A stretch of DNA of 64,000 nucleotides from Cocos nucifera (GCA_006176705.1 QRFJ01005339.1:1-64000), one strand, 5' to 3'. Counted from the stretch's first letter, positions 48,903-60,963 are shown. Translations and numbers: made by a program. The notes: a model not told the origin generated them from the letters alone.

Positions 48903-50358
48903 ATGCCCCCCAAAAAGATTTTAACCCAACGATCAACCACCTCCATGGCTAGATCTCATCCATATCTTTCCACCCCTATTTCATCTCCTACATCTCAAGC
49001 CCCACCGCTTGCGATGGTGGACACGATGTAGTTCGACCTGCTGGTCCAACAGATCCATGGCCTCACTGAAGCAGTGCAGGCCATACGATAGTAGCAGCCA
49101 CCTTCGGCATCATCTCGACTGGAGCAGGTTCCTCGAGAGCTAGAGAACCCAGTCTGGGGGTGGTCGACTTAGGTTAGTTGGCTGGCGACCCCCAAAAAAG
49201 GGAAGCAGAGGGTGGAGAGCCCTTGCTCGAACCATGACTCAACCCTGGGGGAGCCTTGCCTCCCCATTAGAAAACCCTGGAGATCAATGATCATGAAGAT
49301 CTCCTAGATCAAAGGTTCTAAAAAATAAGCCGACGAATCAAAGAACTCCATCATGCTCCCTCCTCCTACGGTAATGATATTTGCACTGATCCTCCTTATT
49401 TTAGAAGATTATGCATAAACCAATCCCGCCGAACTTCAAGCTTCCTTAGTTTGAGAGTTACGATAGGACCACTATTCCGGTCGACCATCTGGAGGCCTTT
49501 TGAATAATGATACTACTCCACGGCATGCTAGACACCATTTTATGCCAGACTTTCCCATCCACCCTTAAGGAAGCTGCCAGAAACTTGTACTCGACCCTTA
49601 AGCTGGGTACCATCTTTTTCTTTGATCAAATGAGCCATCAGTTTGTGGCTCATTTCATTAGCAGCCGACGTTCCTATCGAGGTTTGGATTTTTTGATGAA
49701 TATCAATTAGAAGGAGAGGAAATCTATCCAAACTTAGGTCATCCGATTTAATGCTACTGCATTGGAGGTCAGAAATCTGGACCAATCTGTTGTAATGGCC
49801 GCACTCAAGGGTGATCTTCAGAAGAATGATTTATTGTTCTTCCTAGAGAAGAAGTACCTTAGAAACTTTGCCAATATATTGGCTCGGGCTGAAGGTTATG
49901 CCCAAGCTGAAGAGGCCTTTAAAGTCAGGGATAATGAAGCTACCCAGGAGCGGCAGGTGGATGAACCGAATGTGCCCGCGATTGGAGAGAAATCGAGTAG
50001 AGCTTGGCCACGCTCCCAAACTCCTCCATAGCGTAAGCGGGCCCGAACTCCTACCTGGGCCTAGAGGCAAAGAAGCTCAGATAGAAGGGCACGATGGAGC
50101 TCTCTCTTGAGAAGATTTCACAACTACGTCCCTCTCAATGCTCCAAAAACCCAAGTACTGAGGGAGATCAGGAAGCAACTATCAAGATCAGAAAAAATAT
50201 GCACTCACCCCGACAAGCACAATCCTGGCAAGTTCTGTCTCTACCATCATGATCATGATCATGATACAGAAGAGTGTATCCAGCTCCAACACAAGATCGA
50301 GGAGCTCATCAGGCGCGGTAGGCTTGGTCAGTTCCTGCAACGTCAGTCGAAAGGATGA
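48903..50358 (+). pseudogene. Gypsy H gag, broken
   Basis: The ATG at 48903 starts MPPKKILTQRSTTSMAR, then LLVQQIHGLTEAVQAIR. A frame change follows, and the capsid (Retrotrans_gag-type) region runs from about 49430 with FPSTLKEAARN and SYRGLDFLMNIN. Then come LKGDLQKNDLLFFLEKKYLR and LARAEGYAQAEEAF. The C-terminal part keeps FHNYVPLNAPKTQVLREI and a zinc-knuckle-like CLYHHDHDHDTEEC near 50240. Stops interrupt at several points, for example near 49709 and 50029. The single-copy linker between AEEAF and VPLNAP is the part amplified in element F. The role would be the nucleocapsid and capsid. Confidence 0.82.
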
Positions 50359-50463
50359 GAGGATCGATCGAAAGCACCCGCACCATCAGAACCATCGAGG
50401 GGTGAGGAGCAGCGAGAAGATTAACCCCCAATCGACATCATTAATGCCATCTTTGGGGGACTT

Positions 50464-51210
50464 ATGTGTGGGGAGGCTAGTGGATCGATAGAGCCTGAGA
50501 AGAGGTGGAGGACTGAGGAGCCCATCACTTTCACCAACAAGAGCGTCCGAGGAGTCCAGTTCTCACACAATGATGCGGTTGTAATCTTTTTAAACATTGC
50601 TGATTATGATGTACGCCGTATTTTGGTAGATAATGAAAGTTCTACTGACGTTCTGTATTATGATGCTTTCTTTAAAATGCCTATACCCGATAATCACCTG
50701 GAACCCATGAGCTTCCCATTAGTCGGCTTCACCAATGACACTGTGTCAGTGGAGGGAATGATAACTCTAGCCATGACTATAGGGCAATATCCAAAGCAGG
50801 CCAAGGCATGGGTCAACTTTTTTATGGTGAAAGCTCTCTCCGCTTACAATGCAATCCTTGGCCGACTTGGTCTGAATACACTACAAGCCATGGTGTTGAC
50901 TTATTACCTGAAGATAAAATTTCCAACAAACAATGGAATAGGTGAAATCAGAGGCAATCAAGCATTAGCTCAGCACTGCTACTCCATCACCTTACAAAAT
51001 GATACTCGACTTGACCCCTGTCCAATTGATGGGCTTGATGTCTGCGATGACCTTACCAAAGAATGGGGCGAGCCCTTAGAAGATCTTATGATCGTGCCCC
51101 TAAATGATAGAAATGCGGAGCATATGGTACAAATTGGCTCCAATCTAAAAGATGAAGTTTGGGAGCAACTCATCGCCTTTTTATGGAGGAATGCCAACAA
51201 TTTTACCTAG
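50464..51210 (+). pseudogene. Gypsy H aspartic protease region
   Basis: The open frame of 248 codons includes RGVQFSHNDAVVIFLNIADY, VRRILVDNESSTDVLYYDAF, PLVGFTNDTVSVEGMI, MVKALSAYNAILGRLGLNTL and LKIKFPTNNGIGEIRGNQ. This is the retropepsin region of Tat-like gypsy elements. The active site is normally D-N-G-S-S; here the Gly codon is GAA (Glu) at 50635-50637, which should abolish activity. The frame is the same as the C-terminal part of gag, separated by about 100 bases with stops. The true polyprotein start lies upstream, so the first Met is not a natural start. Confidence 0.85.
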
Positions 51211-52446
51211 ATTTTGGTGGATATGCCTGGGATTGATGCCGAGGTTATGGAATATCGACTGACCGTTGATCCCAAGCATCGACTAGTGAAAGAAAGAGTT
51301 TGGAGCCATGCCCCAAAAAGACAGAAGGCAATAGCAGAAGAAGTTGATAAGCCTTCTTAATGCCGGATTTATTCAAAAAATTAACTATCCAACTTGGATC
51401 TCTAACGTGGTCTTGGTCAAGAAGACCAATGATAAGTAGAGAATGTGCATCGATTTTAAGAAGCTGAACAAGGCCTGCCCAGAAGATAGCTATCCTTTAC
51501 CTAGAATTGACCAACTGGTGGATGCAACTTCAGGCTACAAGCTCCTCACCTTCATGGATGCCTTCTCTGGCTACAACCAAATTCGAATGGCACCAGAGGA
51601 TGAGGAGAAGACTGCTTTTATTACTAACCATGGTCTTTACTGTTACAGGATAATGCCCTTCAGGCTTAAAAATGTGGGTGCAACTTATCAATGCTTGGTC
51701 AATAAAATCTTCAAGGAGTAGATCCATCGCAATATGGAGGTTTACATCGACGACATATTGGTCAAAAGCCAAATGTCTATCAATCATATTGCTGACCTCA
51801 AAGAGGCTTTTGATGTGCTCAGAAAATATAAGCTGAAGCTGAACCCAACCAAGTGCGCCTTTAGGATAGCCTTAAAAAATTTTTGGGATTCATGATCTCG
51901 AGATGAGGGATTGAGGCCAATTCGGAGAATATTCGAGCTATCCAGGAGATGATCGCTCCAAAATCCATCAAAGAAGTTCAGCGCCTAATCGAAAAGGTAG
52001 CATCTTTGAATCATTTTATCTCCAGGTCGACCGAACGCTGCATGTCCTTCTTCCAAATTCTCAGAAAATCAAAAGATTTTCACTGGACTCGGGAATGTCA
52101 AAAGGCATTCGACGAGCTCAAGAACTACCTCAGCTCGCCCCCTCTACTAGTCAAATCCAAATCCGAAGAGGAGTTATTTCTCTACCTCACGGTCTCTCCA
52201 GCGATGCTAGCAGCAGTCCTGATCAAAGAAGAGGCAAAAGTGCAGCGACCAGTCTACTACATAAGCTGGATCCTAAGGAATGCCGAGATCAGGTATACAA
52301 AGTTTGAAAAATTGACTTATGCTCTTTTGATTACAACAAGAAGACTTCGGCCTTACTTTCTGGGACATGCTATAATGCTCCTCACTGACCAGCCGATTAG
52401 AGCAATCCTTCATCAAATGGATGCTTTCAGAAGAATTACAAAATAA
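51211..52446 (+). pseudogene. Gypsy H reverse transcriptase and RNase H
   Basis: In order it shows HRLVKERVWSHAPKRQKA (about 51275), NYPTWISNVVLVKK, MCIDFKKLNKACPEDSYPLP (51443), FMDAFSGYNQIRMAPEDEEK, FRLKNVGATYQCLVNKIF, VYIDDILVKS (about 51739), LNPTKCAFRI, then RNase H with FHWTRECQKAFDELKNYL, LYLTVSPAMLAAVLIKEE and RPYFLGHAIMLLTDQP. The YIDD active site is intact. Stops include TAG at 51719-51721, where relatives have Gln, and TAG in DK-stop-RM at about 51436, where relatives have Trp. At least two frame changes occur (near 51350 and 51870-51945). Confidence 0.88.
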
Positions 52447-52826
52447 TCCATTGAATTGACAGAGTTCGACATCAACTATTGACCTTGGCCAGCAATCAAG
52501 GCTCAGATACTGGCCGATTTCATAGTTGAATGTACCATCCTAGATGATGTCGAGCTTCAAAATGAAACCAACATTCCATGGTTACACCCGAGCTCCTCTG
52601 AAGAAAGAACGGACCTTTCTGAAAATTTTTGGGCCCTATATGTCGATGGCTTCTCCAACGCTTTCAGAGCAGGTGCTGGGCTGATCCTGATCAATTTGAA
52701 AAGGATCATCATGGAGTACGTGCTGAATTTTGAATTCTTGATGATAAATAATGGGGCAGAATATGAGGCCCTAATAGTCGGGCTCAGGATAGCCAAGGAA
52801 TCAGTAGCTGATCGGCCTCCGACCCT
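52447..52826 (+). pseudogene. Second RNase H-like domain of gypsy H, truncated
   Basis: This reads ADFIVECTI (about 52515), then ENFWALYVDGFSNAFRAGAG, LILINLKRIIMEY, MINNGAEYEALIVGLRIAKE and SVADRPP before a stop. It is the extra RNase H domain found between RT/RNase H and integrase in Tat-lineage elements. Its second half, normally with the DSQLVV-type Asp motif, is missing, and sequence jumps directly into the integrase zinc-binding region. Confidence 0.78.
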
Positions 52827-53896
52827 TTGAGGCCAATTTTGCACTATGAAAAGTGCACGAGAAAATTTATGGGAGCCATCTGGGTGCTAGATCTCTGTCT
52901 TATAAGTTGCTCCAACAAGGATATTGCTGGCCGACCAAGCATGATGATTATATTGATTACGTCAGGAGATGTGACCGTTGCCAAAGAAACGCGAATGTCC
53001 AAAGGCAACCAGCCACCAAGCTTCCCCCGTTGAGTGCTCCTTGGCCATTTGCATAGTGAGGAATGGATATTTTTGGACCCTTTTCAATGGCATCTGAACA
53101 ACAAAAGTTTTTCTTAGTCGTCATTGACTATTTCACTAAATGGGTCGAGACCGAACCACTAGCAAAGATTACCGAAGCCAAGGTGTAGGACTTCGTCTGA
53201 AAGTTAATCGTCTGTAGATTTTGACTATCCCGAATTATCATAACAGATAATGGTTGATAATTCATCAGGATGAGGCTCACCGAATTCTGCGAAGGTATGA
53301 ATATCTCCCACTACTTTATGTTGGTAGCACACCCGCAGGCAAATGGGGAAGCTGAAGTGACCAACCAGATCCTAATGTAAGGCATCAAGACAAGACTCGA
53401 AAGAGCAAGAGGGGCCTGAGCCGACAAACTCTATCATGTTCTGTGGGCATACCGCACTACCCAAAGGCTGCTGACTGAAGAAACATCATTCGTCTTAGCT
53501 TTTGGAATAGAGACAGTCATCCCAATTGAACTTAAGCTTCCATCGGCGTGGGTAGTGGCTTTTAATGAGCAGCATAACCCGTAAGACCTCAAAGCCAATC
53601 TCGATCTACTAGAAGAAAAAAGAGAGGAAGCTCAAGTTTGGATAGCAACTTAAAGGCGAAGGATGGCCTGATACTATAACTCCAGAGTTAGAGGTAAAAT
53701 ATTCAGAGTGGAGGACTTAGTACTTTGGTGAGCCGCCATCACTTAGCCTCAGAGCCAGGGAAAGCTTGTCCCAAATTGGAAAGGATCCTATGAGATCACG
53801 GAAATTGTCCGACCTGGGACATACTACTTGAAGAAACTCGAAGGGGTAGACCTACCTCGACCATGGAATTCAAAAAATCTACGAATATATTATTGA
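52827..53896 (+). pseudogene. Gypsy H integrase, broken
   Basis: It starts inside the N-terminal zinc finger (KIYGSHLGARSLSYKLLQQG, CWPTKHDDY, CDRCQRNANVQ). The core follows: MDIFGPFSMASEQQKFFLV (first Asp, about 53065), VIDYFTKWVETEPL, IIITDNG (second Asp, about 53240) and HPQANGEAEVTNQIL, whose Glu is the third residue (about 53350). The C-terminal part has LWAYRTTQRLLTEETSF and ends LRIYY-stop at 53894-53896. Stops are numerous, including adjacent TAG and TGA at about 53053-53060. The active-site D, D and E codons can all still be read. Confidence 0.85.
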
Positions 53897-54005
53897 TGAT
53901 TTGATTACAATGAAATCCCCCTACTTCAACATCCTAATTTTTGTTGTGTATCGATAATAAAGGGGGACTACTCCCCGAACTTAATCTCACGATAAATATA
54001 ATTAT

Positions 54006-54510
54006 GTTAGGAATAGGAGGAGAACCTCATCCTAACACGAGCAAAGTTGAAGGTCTCATTTATTTTAGACGAAATGAGGGAAGAGATCCTGACAATGATC
54101 CTAATGTGCCCTGACAGCCCGTTAGGAATAGGAGGAGAACCTTGTCCTAATATGAGCAAAATCAAAGGCCTCGTTCATTTTAGACGAGATGAGGGGAGAG
54201 GCCCTGACAACGATCCTAATGTATCCCTATAGCCCGTTAGAAATAGAAAAAAAATCTCATCCTAATGTGAGCAAAGTCGAAGGCCTCATTCATTTTAGAC
54301 AAGATGAGAAAAGAAGCCCTGATAATGGCCCTAATGTGCCCCTACAGCCCGTTAGGAACAAGAGGAGAACCTCATCCTAACGTAAGCAAAGTCGAAGGCC
54401 TCGTTCATTTTAGATGGAAAGAGAGGAGAGGCCCTGACACCAGCCCTAATACGTCCTACGGTCTCATTAGGAATAGGAGGAGAACCTCATCCTAACAAGA
54501 GTAAAAAAAA
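54006..54510 (+). repeat. 115-bp tandem repeats in H 3' region
   Basis: About four and a half copies of a unit starting GTTAGGAATAGGAGGAGAAC begin near 54006, 54121, 54236, 54351 and 54468. Each includes TCGAAGGCCTCGTTCATTTT and AGGCCCTGACAACGATCCTA or variants. The repeats give short overlapping ORFs with related sequence that are not genes. They lie where F has its own, different array. Confidence 0.92.
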
Positions 54511-54733
54511 AAAGATAGAAGGATTGAAGGTGAGCATTGCATCCACATGAGGCAACAATGGATAAGATATTATTTTATTACGAGTTTAAATTTATTACAA
54601 GTAGGATGAAGGTCAGCCAAATCGACTACATATTACAAGGGAGCCAATGTGACAGGGATCAGCAAGACTGATTACAAAAAAAAGATAGAAGGATTAAAGG
54701 TAAGCATTGCATCCACATGAGGCAACAACGGAC
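54508..54733 (+). repeat. Direct duplication at the cut end of H
   Basis: A unit of about 60 bases, AAAAGATAGAAGGATT(G/A)AAGG followed by GCATTGCATCCACATGAGGC, occurs at about 54508-54567 and 54675-54733. About 108 bases of other H sequence lie between. The second copy ends at the LTR of G. The expected target duplication of G is cggac at 54729-54733. Confidence 0.85.
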
Positions 54734-57001
54734 TGAAGGAAAATTTTGATTTTCCGGATCAGGTTCGTTCAGATCTGATCGGATCAAGAGATATATTTCA
54801 AAAAAAAATTTTCTTGATTCAGATTAGATCTAAAATATTTTAGATCTGATCTTTATTATTTTAATAATTAAAATAAAATCTAGATAAATTAAATCAAATT
54901 TAATTTATCTTAACGTAGGGTAATCCTATTATCCGTTGATGATCCTGTAAGCAGCGGAAGGTTCTGGATCTAGCCACATAAGTGCCTGGCCTCTATCGAT
55001 ATCCACTTAGGTTGGATCTAGAGATCCTCTTCTTCTCTATCACATCTCCAAAAATTAGATCTACATCTGATTTGGAGGATCTTCAAAACACCTTTCGAAG
55101 ATCTGCAGTTATCCTTTGCAGCAGCGCAGTCTTCTAGCTTTCTGTCATCTTTCTCTCATCTGGATTGCACCAACTTGGATCCCAAAATACTTTGGGCGTG
55201 GAGAGGAGAGGGAGAAGATGGGCTTGGCATGGAGGAGGAGGAGGAGAGAATCGATCTTAGGGCATGGGATTTTCAATTGATTTCATATTACTCCTTGGGT
55301 TGGGTGCAGGATCTTATTTATAGACTATGCATGATCCAACTCCTCTTCTTTCCAATCAATCACAACCCTTTGTGAAATTAGATCTAAATCTGATTGTTGG
55401 AAATAGAGTCCCTTGGATTCCTCCTTAGATGGTGCCTAAGACCAGTCAAACTTGGTTCTTAGGAGAAGTCTAATCGAAATTCAAAAAGGAGATGGAGTTC
55501 CTATCCAACAGGGACTCCTGAGCGCCTCCAGCTTGGGCACACGCCAAGGGTGGCGTGCGCCCTCCTCCTTACCAGGTTTTGGTAGAGGGATAAGCCTCCA
55601 CCAGCTCTCCAATAGGTGCATGACATGTGGATAGAAGTCAAAGTATCAATGGTCAATATTTGACCAGTCAAAGGTCAACTTTTGACCAAAGTCAAAGGAT
55701 GAGAAATGGCAGGTATTGTCTTACAAAATAAGACAATCCTTTTCTAACTTGGACAGTCTCCAGTCAGACCAGGTGAAGGCTTTTGATCGAGCATAAACTC
55801 CTTTGGCTCAGTTAGGATAACTATTTATGATAGTAAAAGAACAACGTTAGGTTCAATCAAGTGCTAGCACGATTTTCTTGAACCTAATTGAATCTTGTTC
55901 AGATCAATTGAACTGGATTAGTTCAATTAATGATCATTAGATTCAAACCCTTGTTTGTGTGACTTAGTTGGTTTAGTTCTATATGGTAATGAGATATGTC
56001 ATTATCTATATCATTGATATCATCGAAACTCCTTTCGATGGATCAGAACTCTTCTAATTCGAACAACTAGAATGATCAATCATCTAAATCATTCTAATTG
56101 CTCTCAAAATCCACCAGTGACACCTAGCAGTATATGGTGGCAACCCATCAGAGCTGAATGCGAACCTCTTGGTGCAGCTATTTGTGTGATTAAGTTCTTT
56201 TATCTTGAGCCCCGATTAGATTAGGGTTTAGGTAAACTCGTCAAATCCTAATCTCTGTCATATGATGTAATCATTCGATTCAAGTCCGATGTGAAAACCT
56301 AAATAGAAACTCTTTCTATTAATTCATTCTGCCATGGCTATGGGCTTCTGGACTTGATTCTCATGATTATCATAGGGCTACTCTTCTACCACCGAGGTAG
56401 ATAGATTCCATCTTGATGCAATCTAGTTCCTACAATGAACATGCTATAGCCAACATACACCTCAGGATTCTGAATGGCTAGGAGATCGAGTTATGGTGTA
56501 GTCAAACTATAACACTCTCAAGATGAACTGTCAATGCATCTCAGATCAAAGAACCAGACACACCACTGCAGCATCGAGTCAGTCATTGACGAGAAGGTAG
56601 ACTTCCTAATGACTACTCGAGGTGGTCATGCTCAGTGCCCTCATTCTCTAACGACTACTTGTACTCTCGCTCTGGTGTCTCCATACCATAGACTCAAGAC
56701 TCATCTACTAAAGAGAAATGATTGTACACCAACCTTCTGGATTAATCACCATCCTCGTGATGATCTTATGGTCGAGAGCATTTTATGAGTAAATAATGAT
56801 TATTCATGTCTTAAATTTTCAACTCTTGAAAATATGAATTACCATTACCATTAACTCAAAGGATGTATCACAGATGCTAGATACACATATGTGATAGAAA
56901 ATAACCCATTTTATTGATAATAGTCAAAATTATAATTTTGCCCCTAGAAGTGTATTACAAGTGTCAGTCAATGCTGGCTTCTAGGGCACATATATCTAAT
57001 A
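54734..57001 (-). repeat. 3' LTR of copia G
   Basis: This 2268-base LTR runs from TGAAGGAAAATTTTG to ATATCTAATA; the terminal ACA is mutated to ATA. It is collinear with 62774-64000 and the other family LTRs. The inverted repeat GGAGTTCCT and AGGGACTCC is at 55494-55502 and 55510-55518. Confidence 0.93.
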
Positions 57002-57021
57002 ATCTCTTACTTATCCTAAAG

Positions 57022-60000
57022 TCAATTGGCTACAAGTCTAAGTCCCATCTTCTCAAGGTGGGCTTCGATCTTCTGCTGGCCTAATGGCTTTGTTAGCGGG
57101 CCTGCCACATTATCTGTGGAGTCGACTCTCTTGATCTCGACGTAACCCTTCTTGAGGTAATCGCGGATGAGATGGTATCGCCGCTCAATATGCTTGAATT
57201 TTTGGTGAGACCTCGACTTCTTAGCAAGGACTATGGCACCATTGTCATCGCAATACAGAGGAATGGCATCTGATGGCATTACTTCAATTTCTGCAGCAAA
57301 CTTCTTATACCAGAATGCTTCCTTCGCAATCTCTGATGCAGCGATATATTCTGCTTCCATGATGGAATCTGCTATCATGGTTTGCTTGAAACTCTTCCAG
57401 CTGACAGCACCACTATTGCACACAAACAGACTCCCAGATGTCGACTTTCGATCATCTATATCGGATATATAAAATCTAAGTCTGTGTATCCCCGGACATG
57501 GAGTTCTCCGTTACCAAAGACCAACATCATATCCTTAGTTCTTCTTAAGTACTTAAGGATACATTTCACAGAAGTCCAGTGTTCTTCACCTGAATTTGAC
57601 TGATATCTACTTGTGACACTCACAGCATGGGCTATATCAGGTCATGTACATAGCATGGCATACATGAGGCTCCCTATTGCAGAAGTATAAGGGATCTTGC
57701 TTATGCATTCTATTTCCTTAGGTGTGCTAGGGCACATCTTCTTGGAAAGATGAATACCATGTCTGAAGGGTATTAATCCCCTCTTAGAGTTTTTTATACT
57801 AAACCTCTTTAATACTTCCTCTATGTACATCTTCTGTGAAAGTCCTAGCATCCTATTCGATCTATCCCTATAGACCTTAATTCCTAGAATAAAGGATGCT
57901 TCACCTAGGTCTTTCATGGAGAATTTCTTGGACAACCATAATTTGACTGTCGTCATCATGGAAATATCATTTTCAATAAGGCGGATGTCATTCACGTACA
58001 GTACGAGGAAGACAACAGTGCTCCCACTGACCTTTTTAAAGACACACGGTTCCTCTTCATTTTTTATGAAATCAAACATTTTGATCACATCATTGAAATG
58101 AGTGTTCCAGCTCCGAGATGCTTGCTTAAGTCCATATATGGACCGTTGCAGCTTGCAAACCTTGTGATCAGTATCACTGGATGTGAAACCTAGCGGTTGA
58201 TCCATATAGATATCTTCCTCAAGATATTCATTCAAGAATGCCATTTTCACATCCATTTGCCATATTTCATAATCGAAATAGGCTACAACGGCAAGCAATG
58301 TGCGGATGGATTTTAGCATAGCCACTGGAGAAAAGGTATCCTAATAGTCAATGCCTTCGCATTGACTATAACCTTTTGCCACTAGTCTAGCCTTGAATGT
58401 CTCCACATTCCCATCTACACCAATCTTTCTCTTGAAGATCCATTTACACCCAATAGGTACTATATCTTATGGTGGATCTACCAAGGTTCAGACTTGGTTC
58501 GAGTGCATCGAGTTAATTTCTAACTGCATTGCCTCTAGCCATTTTTCGGAGTCAATATCTGATATCGCCTCGTTGTAGGTTTTAGGATCATCACCATAAG
58601 CACCATTACCTACAAAGAACATTTCCTCTATGTCCTCTGAAATAATATCTAAGTATCTTTCAGGGGGATGAAAAACTCTTTTCGATCTACGAGATGGAGG
58701 AGATAGTGTTCTTATTGGCTCAACCTAATTTGGTTCCAATTAGTCCTTAGCTTGTTGTACTTGTGAGACTTTCTCATCAAGCTTAATCTACTTTCCAGTG
58801 CTGCTATCTTGAATAAACTATTTTTCAAGAAAGATGGCATGTCGACTCACAATCACATTGTGGTCTTCTAGAATATAGAAATAGTATCCAATGACTCTTT
58901 AGGATATCCTATGAATCGAGCTCTGAAGGACCTAAACTCTAACTTGTCCGCTTGTTGTCTTTTGACATGAGTCGGACAATCCCAAATTCTGAGATGACTC
59001 AGACTTGATTTCTTACCATGCCATATCTCATACGGTGTGGTAGGAACGGTCTTAGAGGGGAATCCTATTCAGTAGATAAATTGAAGTTAATAATGAATGT
59101 CCCCAAAGAAAATCAGGAAGGTTAGTGAAGCTCATCATGGATCAGACCATATCCAATAGAGTTTGATTTTCCATTTTGAAATCCCATTGAGTTGAGGTAT
59201 TCCTGATGGAGTCCATTGAGAGACTATGCCATTTTTCTTGAGATAGTCTAGGAATTTTCGGCTAAGGTATTCACCTCCTCGATCTGATTGAAGAATCTTA
59301 ATGGATTTTTCAGTTTATTTTTCTACTTCATGTCTGAATTCTTTGAACTTTTCAAAAGCTTCAGACTTGTGTCTCATAAGATACACATACCCATACCTAG
59401 ACAGATCATCGGTAAAGATGATGAAGTAGACAAAATTACCTCTAGCCGGCACATTAAATGGGCCGCACACATCAGTATGTACTAGGGCAAGGAGATCTAT
59501 GGCCCTTTTCCCATGTCCAACAAAAGGAAGTTTAGTCATTTTGCCTTGAAGACAAGATTCACAAGTTGGATATGACTCGAAAGTCAATGGACTCAATAGC
59601 CCATTTTTCTCCAATTTGTTGATCATATCTTCTACTATATGACCTAATCTCAGGTGCCATAGATATCTGTCATTTGGACTCTCCCTAGGTTGTTTGGCAT
59701 TCATGTTTTGCTCGATAGTTAGAATAGATACATCAATATGTAGCTGATAAAGACTGTTAATAAGGTAACCATTTGCAGTTTTATTTCTTTTATAAAGAAT
59801 GTTACAATGGTCCTTAAGGAAGATAATCACATAGCCTTCTAGTGCTAAGCATGAAACAGAAATCAAATTCCTGTTAGCTGCAGGCACATAATAACAGTCT
59901 TTCAAAACTAAGTCTAAACCAGATGATAATCGAAGAGGATATGTTCCCACGGCTACTGCAGCAACTCTTATTCTATTATCTATGCATAGGATCATGTCTC

Positions 60001-60963
60001 CATCCCTCAGTCTCGTGCTATCCTCAAGACCCTGCATGGAAGTGCACATATAAGCACCAGAATCAGAGTCAAACACCCAACTGGATGCAGAAGAAACCGT
60101 AAGGTTAGACTCAATAATGAGCATACCTCTAGAAGGACCTTCCTTCTTATGTTTCAGGGTGGCCAGGTAAGTAGGGCGGTTCTGCTTCCAATGGCCATCG
60201 TTGTTGCAATGAAAATACTTTCTTTTAACAGTGGCTTTCATCTTCGGGCTCTGCCTTCTTCTTCTTTCCTCTTTCCACCTTCTGCTTTTTCACAAACTTC
60301 TTTTTCTTTTCAGAAGACTTTCTTTTGGAAGAAGTCTATTCCATAGCAAGAACTGAGCCTTTAGAATATTTCATAGAAAGCTCAGCGGTGACCAGCATAT
60401 TCATTAATTCAATCAAGAAATTTTGAAGTTTATGCATGTGGTAATTCATGATGAATTGCCCATATGCATCAGTCAAGGATTGCAGAATAATATCATTCTG
60501 TAGATCCAAGTCTAACTTCACACCAAGCTTCTCAAGCTCTTTCAAGTCCTTGATCATCATCAGATAGTGATCTTGGACTGACTGCCCATCACGCATCTTA
60601 GCCTTAAAAAGTCATTTCGTGACTTGATATTTGGCTGCGCGACTCGGTTCACCAAATATCTCCTACAGGTGAGCCAACATTTGGCGAGCAGTCCCGATAT
60701 CTTCATGTTGGCGCTGGAGCTCATCAGACATCGAGCCCAATATGTAATATCTGGCCTTATTATCTTCATCTATCCATTTTTCTAGAGACGCTCTCTGTTC
60801 AGTGGATGGACAGACTGGTAAGATGGGAGGGTCCTGATCCAATATATGGGTTAACTTCTCGAAACCCAAAACTATTTTGTAGTTTCTGAGTGAATCTTTA
60901 TAATTGGATCCCGGTCAGTCTATGTATGTCCAGGATACGTGCCAATAGGTTGGACGCGAACAT
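57022..60963 (-). pseudogene. Copia G gag-pol polyprotein, broken
   Basis: The minus-strand ATG at 60961-60963 begins MFASNLLARI. Gag includes ASLEKWIDEDNKARYYILGS and DLDLQNDIILQSLTDAYGQF. A degenerate zinc knuckle, YFHCNNDGHWKQNRP, near 60180-60215 has lost the first and last Cys. The longest open piece, 59315-60241, holds the protease and pre-integrase region (YLWHLRLGHIVEDMINKLEK) and integrase start (VHTDVCGPFNVPARG). Another, 57642-58325, holds RT (QMDVKMAFLNEYLEEDIYMD, SIYGLKQASRSWNTHF). The RT active site reads YVND instead of YVDD (Asn codon at 57990-57992). RNase H ends RLVAN with TGA at 57022-57024. Stops and frameshifts lie at 60240-60340, 60600-60665 and throughout 58330-59310. 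Confidence 0.93.

Larger units (their letters stand above)
47729..54733 (+). mobile_element. Ty3-gypsy element H (Tat-like), 3' end cut by copia G
   Basis: It has a 5' LTR, PBS, gag, protease, RT, RNase H, a second RNase H-like domain, integrase and a tandem-repeat 3' region, in gypsy order. The sequence ends at 54733 where the LTR of G begins, so its polypurine tract and 3' LTR are predicted past the right edge of the window. The second RNase H-like domain (WALYVDG...) before integrase is typical of the Tat lineage. The left target copy should be acatg (47724-47728). Confidence 0.88.

Noticed and set aside
54047..54495. Series of about 60-codon related ORFs
   Set aside because: They are translations of the 115-bp tandem repeat in successive copies and overlap one another.
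54006..54510. Repeat array considered as CRISPR-like
   Set aside because: Units are directly adjacent tandem copies with no unique spacers, inside a eukaryotic retroelement.
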